A stretch of 64,000 nucleotides of DNA, taken from NCBI RefSeq assembly GCF_028743515.2, contig NZ_CP117969.2:191001-255000 (forward strand), read 5' to 3'. The stretch's first letter is position 1, and each line of letters opens with the position of its first letter. Made by a program: the position numbers and the translations under genes. Source of the stretch: Imtechella halotolerans (GTDB lineage: Bacteria > Bacteroidota > Bacteroidia > Flavobacteriales > Flavobacteriaceae). Under the pieces are notes generated by a model, which searched no databases, was not told the DNA's origin, and saw nothing but the letters and a program-made list of their open reading frames with translations. This document shows, one piece after another, positions 52,754 to 62,468 of the stretch.

Positions 52754-55216
52754 TTATTTATTTCCTACAAAGAATAATGCATTAGCAAAAAACAACTTGC
52801 CATTTTCCCAAAATCCCCTAAAAAGTGGATTATCAACCATATATATGATTTGCCCATTTCCATAGCTTTGGTTTCCAAAAATGAGCGTATTCTTTAGTTG
52901 TTTTTTTGCTTCACTACCTGCAAAACCTGCAAAAGGTTCATTGTCTTCAAGATACACGGCATTTCCACTTTTAAGTAGTTGATACCCTTCACTTCCTAAT
53001 TTTAGAGTAAAATAGCTATCGTCATAACCAAAGGCCAAAGGGTTACTATTGTCTACTTTTGCCTTAAAGATGGCGCCTGTAATCATATTTTTAATATACT
53101 CCCGTTCGCTGTTTTGAAAAGGAGTTTTTTTAGCAGTATCGTCCTCTGATATATCTGTTGATTCAACTTTACGAATGGCATAATCGTTTCCTGTAAAATA
53201 TGAAATAGCATTTCCAATAACAATGAGTTTACCTCCTTCTTGAATCCAATTATTCAGTTTTTTCAGGCTGTCTCCCACAAAATAGTTACCATATAGTTCT
53301 GGGACTACTAATACATCGTAGTTGCTTAAATCAACTTTATTTATGGTTTGCTCATTTAAGACGGTAACAGGATAATTTAGTTGTTGTTCAAAGAAATGCC
53401 AAGTCTCACCCATGCTTAAAGAAGAAGTGGTTCCTTCCGCTAGAAGAGCAACCGTTATTTTTGGAACCATTTTTACTGATTCAGATCCAAAATCTTTTCC
53501 AACATCAACCATTCCAGTAGTAACGGCAGTTAATTCTTTGTTGTGTGAATTGGCAATTTGAATAAGTGTTTGATCAAAATTATTAAAATTTCGATTGTCT
53601 CCTCTCGTAACTATTAAACTTCCCTGGGTGAAGGTCTTTTGGTTTATTTGGAATGGCTTTTCAGTATAACGAACTCGAATATTATTTTGGAGTAATTCAG
53701 CTAAAAAACGAGCGTCTTGCAAACTATTCCAATCTCCTAAATAGGCATAAGAATCTTCAGATTTTATAGTAGAGATTGAAAGGGGTGCCCTTTGTAGTGA
53801 GGGGACTTCAGTCTGAGAGGCAATTGCTTCTAAGCCATATGCATAGGGTAGCGACCAGGCAGTTATATCGTATGTAAGTGAGTCACTTAGTTTGGTCTTC
53901 TGTTCAAAAAGTACCTTTATTATAGTTCCTTTAACTTGATTGGTGTTGATGACTAAATCTTGGTCAGTAGTTTGCATATTCCTTACTGATAGGCTGTTGT
54001 AGTCCATTCCTTTAACCGATGTTCCAGTCGCAAATCCATATTGAATTTGATGTGCATCCAGTAGTTTTTGTAAAGCCGCAAGTTTATCAGGATTTCCTCT
54101 TAAGACATAGCTTTTATGCTCGAATTTTCTCTGTGTATAAAAGTTTTTATATTCTTTGATTAGATTTTGAGTATTTAAAGAGGCTACTTCTACAGTAGAA
54201 AGTCCAGTGGTATGATGATGAGAAATTCGATCTTTAAGGGTAAGAGTGTCTCCATACCTTGTTATAATACCTAAACCTGCACGTCCGCTTCCTCCTTGTT
54301 CGTAGGTCATTCCTATGGCTCCATTATAGGTAGGATAAGTGTCACCATAGCTTGGATAGAGTAAATCAAATATTTCTTTGGTGAAATAGAACCATCCGTT
54401 GGCATCAAAATAACGAGCATGGTTTTTTCCAATAGTTGTTTGAAATTCTCTCTGGAATGGCGTAATGACCTCATGCAAAGGTTCAGCAGCTGGGGCAAAA
54501 TAGTAAGGAGCATCTACTCCCTGTTCATGGAAGTCTACATGAATATGTGGTAGCCACTGATTAAATAGGTTGAGACGTTGTTTACTTTCTATTTGAGTTA
54601 CCCATGCCCAATCTCTGTTTAAATCAAAAAGATAGTGATTTGCTCGACCTCCTGGCCAAGGTTCCTGGTGTTCTAAACTATTGGGATCAACATTAAAGGG
54701 GCTGTTTGCCTTCTGGTTATACCAGTTCACATAACGATCACGACCATCTGGATTCATACAAGGATCAATGATAACCACCGTATTCTCTAGCCAATTTTGT
54801 TTTTCTGTAAGCAATTCATATAGTGTTTGCATGGAAGCTTCGGTGCTCACAGATTCATTACCGTGAACATTGTAGCTTAACCATACTATAGCTTTATCAC
54901 TTGAATTGGTTTTTCCTTCTCTGTTAAGTCTATGAGCTCTTTGGATCTCATCCAACTGGTCCATATTGGATTCAGAAGAAATATAAACTGCTATTAGAGG
55001 TCTTTGTTCGTATGTTTTACCATAGTGTACTAACTTTACCTGCTTAGGGAGCATAGAGGCAATATATTGGTAATAATCCATTACCTGGTGGTGTCTTGAA
55101 AATCGTGTCCCTAATTCGTAACCCAAGAATTCAGAAGGTGATTGGATGGTTTGCGCAAACATGGAAGTTACTGCTAAATAGCAAAAAAGCAGGATTCCTA
55201 GGTGTTTGTTTTTCAT
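52754..55216 (-). CDS. Exported M14-family zinc carboxypeptidase
   Basis: 820 residues from the ATG at 55216 (MKNKHLGILLFCYLAVTSMF), which gives a good signal peptide; the frame extends to 55240. M14 zinc ligands are H118 and E121 in NVHGNESVSTEA and the His in HIHVDFHEQG; the catalytic Glu lies in GMTYEQGGSGR. The C-terminal half contains a class I glutamine amidotransferase-like fold (DVLVVPELYGNYFVGDSL, LIVIGNAISYF) common in large Bacteroidota M14 proteins. It is probably periplasmic or surface. It lies 49 bases upstream of the metalloprotease on the same strand, suggesting joint expression. Confidence 0.92.
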   Translation of the reverse strand: MKNKHLGILLFCYLAVTSMFAQTIQSPSEFLGYELGTRFSRHHQVMDYYQYIASMLPKQVKLVHYGKTYEQRPLIAVYISSESNMDQLDEIQRAHRLNREGKTNSSDKAIVWLSYNVHGNESVSTEASMQTLYELLTEKQNWLENTVVIIDPCMNPDGRDRYVNWYNQKANSPFNVDPNSLEHQEPWPGGRANHYLFDLNRDWAWVTQIESKQRLNLFNQWLPHIHVDFHEQGVDAPYYFAPAAEPLHEVITPFQREFQTTIGKNHARYFDANGWFYFTKEIFDLLYPSYGDTYPTYNGAIGMTYEQGGSGRAGLGIITRYGDTLTLKDRISHHHTTGLSTVEVASLNTQNLIKEYKNFYTQRKFEHKSYVLRGNPDKLAALQKLLDAHQIQYGFATGTSVKGMDYNSLSVRNMQTTDQDLVINTNQVKGTIIKVLFEQKTKLSDSLTYDITAWSLPYAYGLEAIASQTEVPSLQRAPLSISTIKSEDSYAYLGDWNSLQDARFLAELLQNNIRVRYTEKPFQINQKTFTQGSLIVTRGDNRNFNNFDQTLIQIANSHNKELTAVTTGMVDVGKDFGSESVKMVPKITVALLAEGTTSSLSMGETWHFFEQQLNYPVTVLNEQTINKVDLSNYDVLVVPELYGNYFVGDSLKKLNNWIQEGGKLIVIGNAISYFTGNDYAIRKVESTDISEDDTAKKTPFQNSEREYIKNMITGAIFKAKVDNSNPLAFGYDDSYFTLKLGSEGYQLLKSGNAVYLEDNEPFAGFAGSEAKKQLKNTLIFGNQSYGNGQIIYMVDNPLFRGFWENGKLFFANALFFVGNK

Positions 55217-55333
55217 GTTGGTTAAGGTTGTTGTGGTCAAATCTACACTAAATATACACTAAGTTGCAGTATCTTAACGTATTTTTAGTAATAGAATAAT
55301 GAAAGAAGTTTAAATTTACCCTTTTATTTTTAT

Positions 55334-56935
55334 ATGCCAACGGACTGTATAACCTTCAGAGAAACAGGATATTTTTCAAAACTAATCTGTGATTACATTG
55401 ACCAAGATCCAATGTTGGAGCCCTTCTATAATCGGTTTCCATCCTTGGGTAACTTGAAAGCTCAAATGGTAGAAAAGCAATCTACCTATGCCAAAGAAAC
55501 ACGTGCTATATTGACTGATTCGTTACATAATCAGTATAAAAATGTTGCTATTTCTGAAGCTACCCAAACCAATTTATCGGCCTTGTCGAAATCCAATACC
55601 TTTACTATTACTACTGGACATCAACTAAATATTTTTACGGGCCCGCTTTATTTTTTATATAAAATTGTATCCACCATAAACCTGGCAAAAGAGCTCAAAC
55701 AAGTCAATCCAGAAAATCATTATGTGCCGGTATATTGGATGGCTACAGAGGATCATGATTTTGAGGAGATTAATTACTTCACCCTGAATGGTAAAAAAAT
55801 CCGCTGGAATGCGCCAGCTGCAGGTCCTGTAGGAATGTTAGCTACAGAGGGGTTGGATGAGGTGTTCCATTTGTTCTCCCAAGAATTAGGGCTTGGAAAA
55901 GATGCGGACTATTTGAAAGCATTATTCAGTAATGCCTATCTTTCTCATACGACACTTACAGAGGCTACACGATATCTTGTAAATGAGCTTTTTGGAGCCT
56001 ATGGATTGGTTATTGTTGATGGCAATGATTCGGCACTTAAACGTTTGTTTATTCCTTACATGAAAACCGATATTTTCCAGCAGGAAGCTTATCATAAAGT
56101 AACGGAGAGTTGTGCCCAGCTATCTGCGGTAGATGCTACCTATCCTATCCAAGTAAATCCCCGGGAAATCAATTTGTTTTATCTAAAAAAAGGATCAAGA
56201 GAACGCTTAGTTAGGGAAGGGGATTATTTTAAAGTGCTTAACACCAGTGTACGTTTTTCGGAAGAAATGTTACATGAAGAACTTGAGCAGTATCCGGAAC
56301 GTTTTTCGCCCAATGTAATTTTAAGACCTTTATATCAAGAAGTAGTACTGCCTAACTTATGTTATATAGGAGGAGGTGGTGAAATAGCCTATTGGTTAGA
56401 ACTTAAATCATTTTTTGAGGCCTCACAGGTTCCTTTTCCAATACTGTTATTGCGCAATTCTGCATTGCTTATACCTCAAAAAGTAAAAGAAAAATTAAAT
56501 CGTATGGAAATAACTAATAAGCAGTTGTTTCTTAAAAGAGATGCTTTTATTAATCGTAAGGTTCGTGAAATAAGTAATATTGATATTGATTTTTCTCCTC
56601 AACGTAAAGCACTTCAAGAACAATTTGAATATTTGTATTCATTGGCCGAACAGACTGATTTATCTTTTATGAGCGCTGTTAAAGCACAGGAGGTAAAGCA
56701 ACTTAAAGGGCTGAATGCTCTTGAAAAGCGTCTATTAAAAGCACAAAAGCGAAAATTAGCAGATCAAGTTACCCGTATGACTGATTTACAAAATCAATTA
56801 TTTCCAGGTAAAGCCTTGCAAGAACGTACAGATAATTTTTCTCAGCATTATTTGCAATTTGGACCAGAACTAATTCCCGCCTTGCTAACCCATCTAAAAC
56901 CTTTGGAGTTTGGGTTTGCAGTTTTAGTGTTGTAA
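55334..56935 (+). CDS. bshC: Bacillithiol biosynthesis cysteine-adding enzyme BshC
   Basis: 533 residues, of family length (~530-540). The Rossmann-like core has TITTGHQLNIFTGPLYFLYK near 95, the conserved YWMATEDHDFEEINYF near 138 and ELKSFFEA; a coiled-coil region (~385-480) follows. BshC is thought to join cysteine to glucosamine-malate, the last step of bacillithiol. The bshA and bshB genes are not in the window. Its stop is adjacent to that of the convergent EEP-family gene. Confidence 0.93.
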   Translation: MPTDCITFRETGYFSKLICDYIDQDPMLEPFYNRFPSLGNLKAQMVEKQSTYAKETRAILTDSLHNQYKNVAISEATQTNLSALSKSNTFTITTGHQLNIFTGPLYFLYKIVSTINLAKELKQVNPENHYVPVYWMATEDHDFEEINYFTLNGKKIRWNAPAAGPVGMLATEGLDEVFHLFSQELGLGKDADYLKALFSNAYLSHTTLTEATRYLVNELFGAYGLVIVDGNDSALKRLFIPYMKTDIFQQEAYHKVTESCAQLSAVDATYPIQVNPREINLFYLKKGSRERLVREGDYFKVLNTSVRFSEEMLHEELEQYPERFSPNVILRPLYQEVVLPNLCYIGGGGEIAYWLELKSFFEASQVPFPILLLRNSALLIPQKVKEKLNRMEITNKQLFLKRDAFINRKVREISNIDIDFSPQRKALQEQFEYLYSLAEQTDLSFMSAVKAQEVKQLKGLNALEKRLLKAQKRKLADQVTRMTDLQNQLFPGKALQERTDNFSQHYLQFGPELIPALLTHLKPLEFGFAVLVL

Positions 56936-57991
56936 TTAGTAAACTAGACTAAATACTGCTAAAACCGCTTTATGGTCAGTTGGCCATATGGAGGCAGGAG
57001 GCAAAATTGGATCGTTCCCTTTTTCCTGAATTCTTTTTCCATATGCTACACTCCCCTTCGGACCAACAATGGCAGCCTTCTCTAGTTGTAATCCTTTTGT
57101 AGGGCTATAAAAAATATAATCAATTCGGTCTCTATCGTCAGCCTCAGGAGACCATGCTAGTTTGCTGATTGGAACATGAGGACAATCCGCAGGATACGTA
57201 AACCCTGGATGGGTTAGGGGATTTGGAAACATTTCTCTATACGCATCTTGGTATCCTTCTTCCTCTAATAAGGTGGTAACAGTCCAAGGGATAACGAGTC
57301 CTTGGTGATCATATAGATCTTTTGTAGCCATAGTCCAATCAAGGTGGGATGGTTCGTTAAAGTCTCCACCTAGAATGACAATACGCCCTTGATCCCTTTC
57401 TTTGGCTGCATCTTTTAAAAATAATTTAATGGCATCGTCCCGCATGGAAGCTGTATTGTCCGCTAAAATGGTTGGGATATCAGTAATAGGTGATATAAGC
57501 TTTTTCCAGGTAGAACCATCATAACCTCTGGGTAGATAAAGAGCACAATTGCGGTAGTCCAAATGGGCGGTATAAAAAGCAACCTTATTTCCTTTAAAAT
57601 CAATGATGGCTTTGTATACGCTTCCTTTATCATCCTTTTCAGGGAATATGACTTCATGAGAACTTATGGGGTAACGTGAAAGTATACCAGAATCATAGCT
57701 GAAAAAGGAATAAAATGTATGACCTTTTTCTTTGAGTGAGGCTACAATCCGATCACAAAATAGTGAGTTATTGTAATTACGAACTTCGCTAAGAGCAATA
57801 AAATCGGCGTCTAATCGTATAATTTCATTTACGATGGCCTCATAACCATTTTCTACAACAGTGCCCTCCTGCCAAATGTTAAACTGTAGTACAGTAAAGT
57901 GGTCCTTTGTCTGAGCTGAAGTGGGAGAGGTCAATAATAGAAAAGAAACCAAAGTGCAAAGAGTATTAAATGCGGTAAAAACCTTTTTCAT
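56936..57991 (-). CDS. Exported endonuclease/exonuclease/phosphatase family protein
   Basis: 351 residues from the ATG at 57991 (MKKVFTAFNTLCTLVSFLLL), preferred because it begins the signal peptide. EEP fold marks: VLQFNIWQEGTVV (Asn), FIALSEVRN (metal-binding Glu), AFYTAHLDYR (His), VILGGDFNEPSHLDW and the terminal PTDHKAVLAVFSLV (Asp-His). All active-site motifs are present. This superfamily hydrolyses phosphodiester or phosphomonoester bonds in DNA, inositol phosphates or sphingomyelin; the exported form suggests the last two. Confidence 0.9.
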   Translation of the reverse strand: MKKVFTAFNTLCTLVSFLLLTSPTSAQTKDHFTVLQFNIWQEGTVVENGYEAIVNEIIRLDADFIALSEVRNYNNSLFCDRIVASLKEKGHTFYSFFSYDSGILSRYPISSHEVIFPEKDDKGSVYKAIIDFKGNKVAFYTAHLDYRNCALYLPRGYDGSTWKKLISPITDIPTILADNTASMRDDAIKLFLKDAAKERDQGRIVILGGDFNEPSHLDWTMATKDLYDHQGLVIPWTVTTLLEEEGYQDAYREMFPNPLTHPGFTYPADCPHVPISKLAWSPEADDRDRIDYIFYSPTKGLQLEKAAIVGPKGSVAYGKRIQEKGNDPILPPASIWPTDHKAVLAVFSLVY

Positions 57992-58084
57992 TTTTTGAGG
58001 TGTTGTGTTGTTGGTGTTACAAATTGATGTAAACATAAGGCCTGATTGCTTGACAGGTTGTAAATTTGGCTAAAATTACGATTT

Positions 58085-59458
58085 ATGCACAATATAGATA
58101 TAGATTTAGTAGAAATGACATTGGATGTCATGAAATATGCCATTGGGCGTATTACCAATACAAATCCGGAGCTTGGCATTCCTAAAAAGGAAGAAGAGCT
58201 TAAAAAATTAGTAGGAGAGACTATTACTCCAGAAGGTATTGGTGGTGAACAAGCCTTTAAGCTATGGAGGGAAGTTCTGGTAAAAGCAACGGTTCCCATA
58301 GATCATCCACGGCACTTAGCATTTGTGCCTGCTTCACCTACAAGGGCTGCTGTGATGTTTGATCTAGTGACCTCGGCTTCTAGTATCCATGGAGCTTATT
58401 GGATGGAAGGTGCGGGAGGTATTTTTGCTGAAAATCAAGCTATGGAATGGTTGGTGTCACTAACAGGAATGCCTCAAGGAGCTTTTGGAGTGTTTACCAG
58501 TGGAGGAACGGCAGCTAACTTATCTGCAATGGTTACCGCACGTGAATATTGGAGGAGTTTAGATTCAACTAATGCACAAAGAAAGGGTCTTATGATAACC
58601 TCTATTGGAGCACATTCCTCTATTAAAGCTATGGCTAGAGTAATAGACACCGATATCTTATTAATAGATACTGAAGATATACTAAGTGGTGATAGGTTAG
58701 CTGAAGTCATAAATGAACTGCCAAATGAAGAAAGAGAAAGGTTGTTTGCAGTTGTGGCTACAGGAGGAACCACCAATGCAGGAATTATAGATGATTTAAA
58801 TGGAATTGCCAAGGTTTGCGGAAAGGAACATATTTGGTTTCATGTGGATGCAGCTTATGGCGGAGGGGCATTAGCTGCAGATTCAGTTCGCCATTTATTT
58901 AATGGAATTGAGCATGCGGATAGTGTTACAATAGATCCGCATAAATGGTTATTTTCACCCTATGATTGTGGTGCAGTAATTTATCGTAATCCTGAACTGG
59001 CTAAAAAAGCGCATTCCCAAGAAGGTTCTTATTTGGATATTTTTAAAGATGAAGGAGCTCATGGTTTTAACCCTTCAGATTATCAAATTCAGCTTACTCG
59101 TCGTGTCCGAGGACTTCCTTTGTGGTTTTCATTAGCCATGCATGGTACAGATAGGTACAAACAAGCCATAGAGCGAGGGATAGAGCTTGCCCAAATTGCT
59201 GGAAAAATGATAGAGAGTCATCCTGAATTGGAGTTGGTGCGCGATCCAAGTTTAAGTTGTGTTCTTTTTAGAAGAAAGGGGTGGACTCCGGAGGATTATA
59301 CCCATTGGACCTATACCAATCATCAAGAAGGTTTCGCGTTGGTGACACCTACTAAGTGGAAACAGGGAGCCACCTATGAAACGGTATCACGTTTCTGTTT
59401 TATCAATCCGGATACCACCGAAGCGGACATCGAAGCCATATTGAAAACGATGTTATAG
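58085..59458 (+). CDS. PLP-dependent decarboxylase (group II, amino acid decarboxylase-like)
   Basis: 457 residues. The PLP lysine is K287 in TIDPHKWLFSPYDCGAVIY; the His stacking on PLP is in WFHVDAAYGGG; TSGGTAANLSAMVTARE binds the phosphate. The pattern fits glutamate/aromatic amino acid decarboxylases of group II, but this family also includes enzymes with other outcomes, and the substrate cannot be set. N-terminal region (GEQAFKLWREVLVKATVPID) and LAFVPASPTRAAVMFDLVTS are typical. Confidence 0.9.
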   Translation: MHNIDIDLVEMTLDVMKYAIGRITNTNPELGIPKKEEELKKLVGETITPEGIGGEQAFKLWREVLVKATVPIDHPRHLAFVPASPTRAAVMFDLVTSASSIHGAYWMEGAGGIFAENQAMEWLVSLTGMPQGAFGVFTSGGTAANLSAMVTAREYWRSLDSTNAQRKGLMITSIGAHSSIKAMARVIDTDILLIDTEDILSGDRLAEVINELPNEERERLFAVVATGGTTNAGIIDDLNGIAKVCGKEHIWFHVDAAYGGGALAADSVRHLFNGIEHADSVTIDPHKWLFSPYDCGAVIYRNPELAKKAHSQEGSYLDIFKDEGAHGFNPSDYQIQLTRRVRGLPLWFSLAMHGTDRYKQAIERGIELAQIAGKMIESHPELELVRDPSLSCVLFRRKGWTPEDYTHWTYTNHQEGFALVTPTKWKQGATYETVSRFCFINPDTTEADIEAILKTML

Positions 59459-59486
59459 ATACAAAATCATATTTTTAGATTACCAA

Positions 59487-59522
59487 TAAAAAAAGTGCGA
59501 CGCAATGCCGCACTTTTTTATT
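59487..59522. terminator. Bidirectional terminator
   Basis: AAAAAGTGCG, loop ACGCAATGC, CGCACTTTTT, between two convergent genes. Confidence 0.85.
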
Positions 59523-59541
59523 GATACTAACGCTAAATGGG

Positions 59542-60456
59542 TTATTCTGATTTTTTATTTCCCTTTTTTATCAATGCTAATAAGGCAGATGATGGGATGG
59601 TAGCTTTTAGTACCATTTGAGTCTTTGATTCATCCTCTGAATGTTGAAGTGTTTTTGTGTAAGATACCGTTCCGATTACGTTGCCGTACTGATCAATAAT
59701 TGCTGCTCCGCTAGATCCTGCAGCATAGTCAGCTGAAATAGCCATAATGTTTCGGTATTGATTTGCATTAATTTCACTGAATTTGTCCGTTACCATTCCA
59801 GAGGAAAAAGCATAGAAAAATCCCTTTGGATGGCTAACAATGTATGTTTTGTCTCCAATTTCAGCATCCTTGGAGGCAATTCGTAATGAAGGTAATATTG
59901 TCCCGGCTGGATCGATTTTTAGAATGGCCAAATCATTCGATTTATCGGCAGTCAATACTTCTTTTACTGGAAATAGGGTACCATCCTTAAGCATTACTAC
60001 TAGTGCATCTCTTGAAGTTGTGTTATATTTTGTAACATATCCGTTTACAACATGGTAATTGGTTACTATAATGCCTTCTGAATCGATAATATAGCCAGAG
60101 GCTGGATAGGTATGTATACGATCACACAACACTCCCTTTTCATTCTTTTCTCCACATTTTCCTGCTGAAGAGACAATTACTGTGGCTGCTGAAACCTGCT
60201 CATATATCTTTGATGGGTTCAGCTTTTTTTTACGCATTGGTTGTAGGTTTATAGCTATCGGGTCGTAACCATTGGGTTTAAAAGTTGGGTCTATCGAATC
60301 TGCAGAAATAGTATTTCCTTCTTCAATTAGTTTACCTGCCTTGACAGCTAATTTTGTTTTGTATTGACGAATATTATTCTTGAAAAGTTGTTCTTGACCG
60401 CGGGTAGTGATCGAAAATAGTAGAAATACAAAGGATAGTTTTAATAAGTGTTTCAT
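59542..60456 (-). CDS. Exported trypsin-like serine protease
   Basis: 304 residues from the ATG at 60456 (MKHLLKLSFVFLLFSITTRG), giving a signal peptide; the frame reaches 60483. Catalytic His in IVTNYHVVNGY, Asp in KSNDLAILKID, Ser in YAAGSSGAAII (the usual GNSGG is GSSGA). The segment ICGDRIHT-type cysteine pair (GKCGEKNEKGVLCDR) may form a disulfide. No PDZ domain follows, unlike DegP. The role is unknown; envelope quality control or secreted proteolysis are possible. Confidence 0.88.
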   Translation of the reverse strand: MKHLLKLSFVFLLFSITTRGQEQLFKNNIRQYKTKLAVKAGKLIEEGNTISADSIDPTFKPNGYDPIAINLQPMRKKKLNPSKIYEQVSAATVIVSSAGKCGEKNEKGVLCDRIHTYPASGYIIDSEGIIVTNYHVVNGYVTKYNTTSRDALVVMLKDGTLFPVKEVLTADKSNDLAILKIDPAGTILPSLRIASKDAEIGDKTYIVSHPKGFFYAFSSGMVTDKFSEINANQYRNIMAISADYAAGSSGAAIIDQYGNVIGTVSYTKTLQHSEDESKTQMVLKATIPSSALLALIKKGNKKSE

Positions 60457-60981
60457 AATAGTAAGTAAAAATTCACCCAGCAATGGATTTGTTTATTGTG
60501 ATGTATTTAATTTCGCCTGCGAAGTTACGTTATTCAAGAAGATTGATTTTACACGAAAAAGTTAATTGAATGGTAAATGAATTCATTTTGTAAGAAAATG
60601 AGTTATGTCGCGGAAGTTTTGTTCTAAAAACTTTAAAATCTTAGCGATCTTAATGCAGTTTATGCTAGTATAGAAAACTAAATAACTTTTGCAAACGCAA
60701 TTTTTAAGGGGTATGTTAACCCTGTGTATTTCTTAGTAGCGAATTAAGGTAAGGGATTAAGGTAGAACCGGTTTGGGTTTTTATAAAGAATCTGGTTTTT
60801 ACTTATGACTGCAGACGTAGGAGTTGAAACATTGAAAATACGATGATTTTGGTGGTTGTTATGATTACATGGGAATAGTTTTTCATATTTTTTGTTTTGT
60901 ATGGATTCTTTTTTAGGAACCTTCAACTTTAGCTTGCCCTCCTTTTTATTAATATGTACTTTTGCACAAATCACACAACAT
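60457..60981. other. 525-base intergenic region before the AIR synthase gene
   Basis: It carries divergent start regions. The minus side (for the serine protease) has TAACTTCG, a weak -7-like box. The plus side has the AIR synthase promoter (listed). A 76-codon minus frame at 60744-60974 lacks conserved features and covers that promoter, so I do not call it. The middle part is AT-rich and I see nothing in it. Confidence 0.5.
60934..60964 (+). promoter_or_regulatory. Probable promoter of the AIR synthase gene
   Basis: TTG at 60934-60936, 20-base spacer, TACTTTTG at 60957-60964. The ATG at 60982 follows, leaving a short leader. Confidence 0.65.
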
Positions 60982-62160
60982 ATGAGTCAGGAAATAAGTA
61001 AACGTTACGCCCAGCGTGGTGTTTCCGCTGCAAAAGAGGATGTGCATAATGCCATTAAGAATGTAGATAAAGGCCTTTTTCCAAAGGCGTTTTGTAAAAT
61101 TGTTCCCGATTATCTTACGGGTGATGATGATTATTGTCTAATTATGCATGCAGATGGTGCAGGGACAAAATCTTCTCTGGCCTATATGTATTGGAAGGAG
61201 ACAGGTGATCTTTCCGTTTGGAAAGGGATAGCTCAAGACGCCCTTATAATGAATGTTGATGATCTTTTGTGTGTTGGAGCCGTAGATAATATATTATTGT
61301 CATCTACCATAGGTCGAAACAAAAATTTGATTCCTGGAGAGGTTATTTCAGCTATTATTAATGGGACTGAGGAGCTTATTTCAGAATTAAAGCAGTATGG
61401 GGTGACTATTCATTCCACTGGAGGAGAGACGGCTGATGTTGGAGATTTAGTGCGAACTATTATTGTTGACTCAACAGTGACAGCTCGCATAAAAAGAAGT
61501 GATGTTGTTGACAATTCGCGTATTCGCCCAGGTGATGTTATTGTTGGCCTAGCTTCTTATGGTCAGGCTACTTATGAAACCCAATATAATGGAGGTATGG
61601 GGAGTAACGGTCTTACCTCGGCAAGACACGATGTATTTGCTAATTATTTAGCTTCGAAATATCCTGAAAGTTTTGATGCAGCGGTACCAGAGTCCTTGGT
61701 GTACTCTGGGGGTGTCCAACTTACTGACGCGGTTGCTGATTCACCCTTGGATGCAGGTAAATTAGTACTTTCGCCAACACGTACCTATGCGCCAATTATA
61801 AAGGAGATTTTGACTAAATTTTCTTCTGAGGATATTCATGGAATGGTACATTGCAGTGGAGGAGCTCAGACTAAAGTATTGCATTTTGTGGATAATGTCC
61901 ATGTAATAAAAGATTCCTTATTTGAAGTTCCGCCTTTATTTCGATTGATTCAGGAACAATCTGGCACAGATTGGAAAGAAATGTACCAAGTTTTTAATTG
62001 TGGTCATCGCATGGAACTGTATGTTTCTCCTGAAATAGCAGATGCTATTATCGCAATCTCTAAAACATTTAATGTCGATGCACAGATTGTTGGTAGAGTA
62101 GAAGCAGCTGATACAAAAAAGCTAACCATTAAAAGTAACTACGGAACTTTTGAGTATTAA
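60982..62160 (+). CDS. purM: Phosphoribosylformylglycinamidine cyclo-ligase (AIR synthase, PurM type)
   Basis: 392 residues from the ATG at 60982 (MSQEISKRYAQRGVSAAKED); the open frame reaches 60892 but its first 30 codons lie across the promoter. PurM fold marks: RYAQRGVSAAKEDVHN, LIMHADGAGTKSSLAYMYW, NVDDLLCVGA, HSTGGETADVGDL (Asp ligand for ATP), VGLASYGQATYE and VHCSGGAQTKVL. It is somewhat longer than E. coli PurM (~345) and belongs to the Bacteroidota type often annotated AIR synthase-related. It closes the imidazole ring in purine synthesis. Confidence 0.9.
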   Translation: MSQEISKRYAQRGVSAAKEDVHNAIKNVDKGLFPKAFCKIVPDYLTGDDDYCLIMHADGAGTKSSLAYMYWKETGDLSVWKGIAQDALIMNVDDLLCVGAVDNILLSSTIGRNKNLIPGEVISAIINGTEELISELKQYGVTIHSTGGETADVGDLVRTIIVDSTVTARIKRSDVVDNSRIRPGDVIVGLASYGQATYETQYNGGMGSNGLTSARHDVFANYLASKYPESFDAAVPESLVYSGGVQLTDAVADSPLDAGKLVLSPTRTYAPIIKEILTKFSSEDIHGMVHCSGGAQTKVLHFVDNVHVIKDSLFEVPPLFRLIQEQSGTDWKEMYQVFNCGHRMELYVSPEIADAIIAISKTFNVDAQIVGRVEAADTKKLTIKSNYGTFEY

Positions 62161-62468
62161 TTTCTAAGATTTATTTATAGAATCATTCGATTCGATCCTA
62201 CTAAAAACGGCTGTTATTCAGTCTTTTTTAGTAGGATTATAGGTCGTTGTTGGCTATTCATTTTTGATTACTTTGTTTATTTTATTTTGATTAAAGTTTT
62301 TATTATTTGTAAACAATTTTATGTTTATAAAAATTTAAATATCTGAAAATCAGTAAAAAAAGTAAATTTCCTTGTAAACTTTATGATTTATATCATGTGG
62401 TTTTGTTGTAAATCTTTGGTATATTTACACCTATTCTTTGACTGTCTAACCTATCTACATAAAACATC
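62161..62468. other. Intergenic region between AIR synthase and nucleotide reductase genes
   Basis: It holds a long inverted repeat (next entry), then ~150 very AT-rich bases. No cobalamin riboswitch core is visible before the B12-dependent reductase. TTTG at 62402-62405 and TATATTTA at 62420-62427 are promoter-like but too close together (14 bases). Confidence 0.5.
62193..62238. terminator. Long inverted repeat, probable purM terminator
   Basis: TCCTACTAAAAA at ~62195 pairs with TTTTTAGTAGGA ending ~62236, enclosing an inner CTGTTATTCAG. There is no long T run after the stem on the plus strand, so termination is less certain. Confidence 0.5.

Noticed and set aside
60744-60974. 76-codon minus-strand frame before the AIR synthase gene
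   Set aside because: It covers the clear promoter of that gene and has low-complexity basic composition without conserved features.
62161-62468. Cobalamin riboswitch before nrdJ
   Set aside because: No conserved core or B12-box-like stretch could be found by eye; only an inverted repeat and AT-rich DNA are present.
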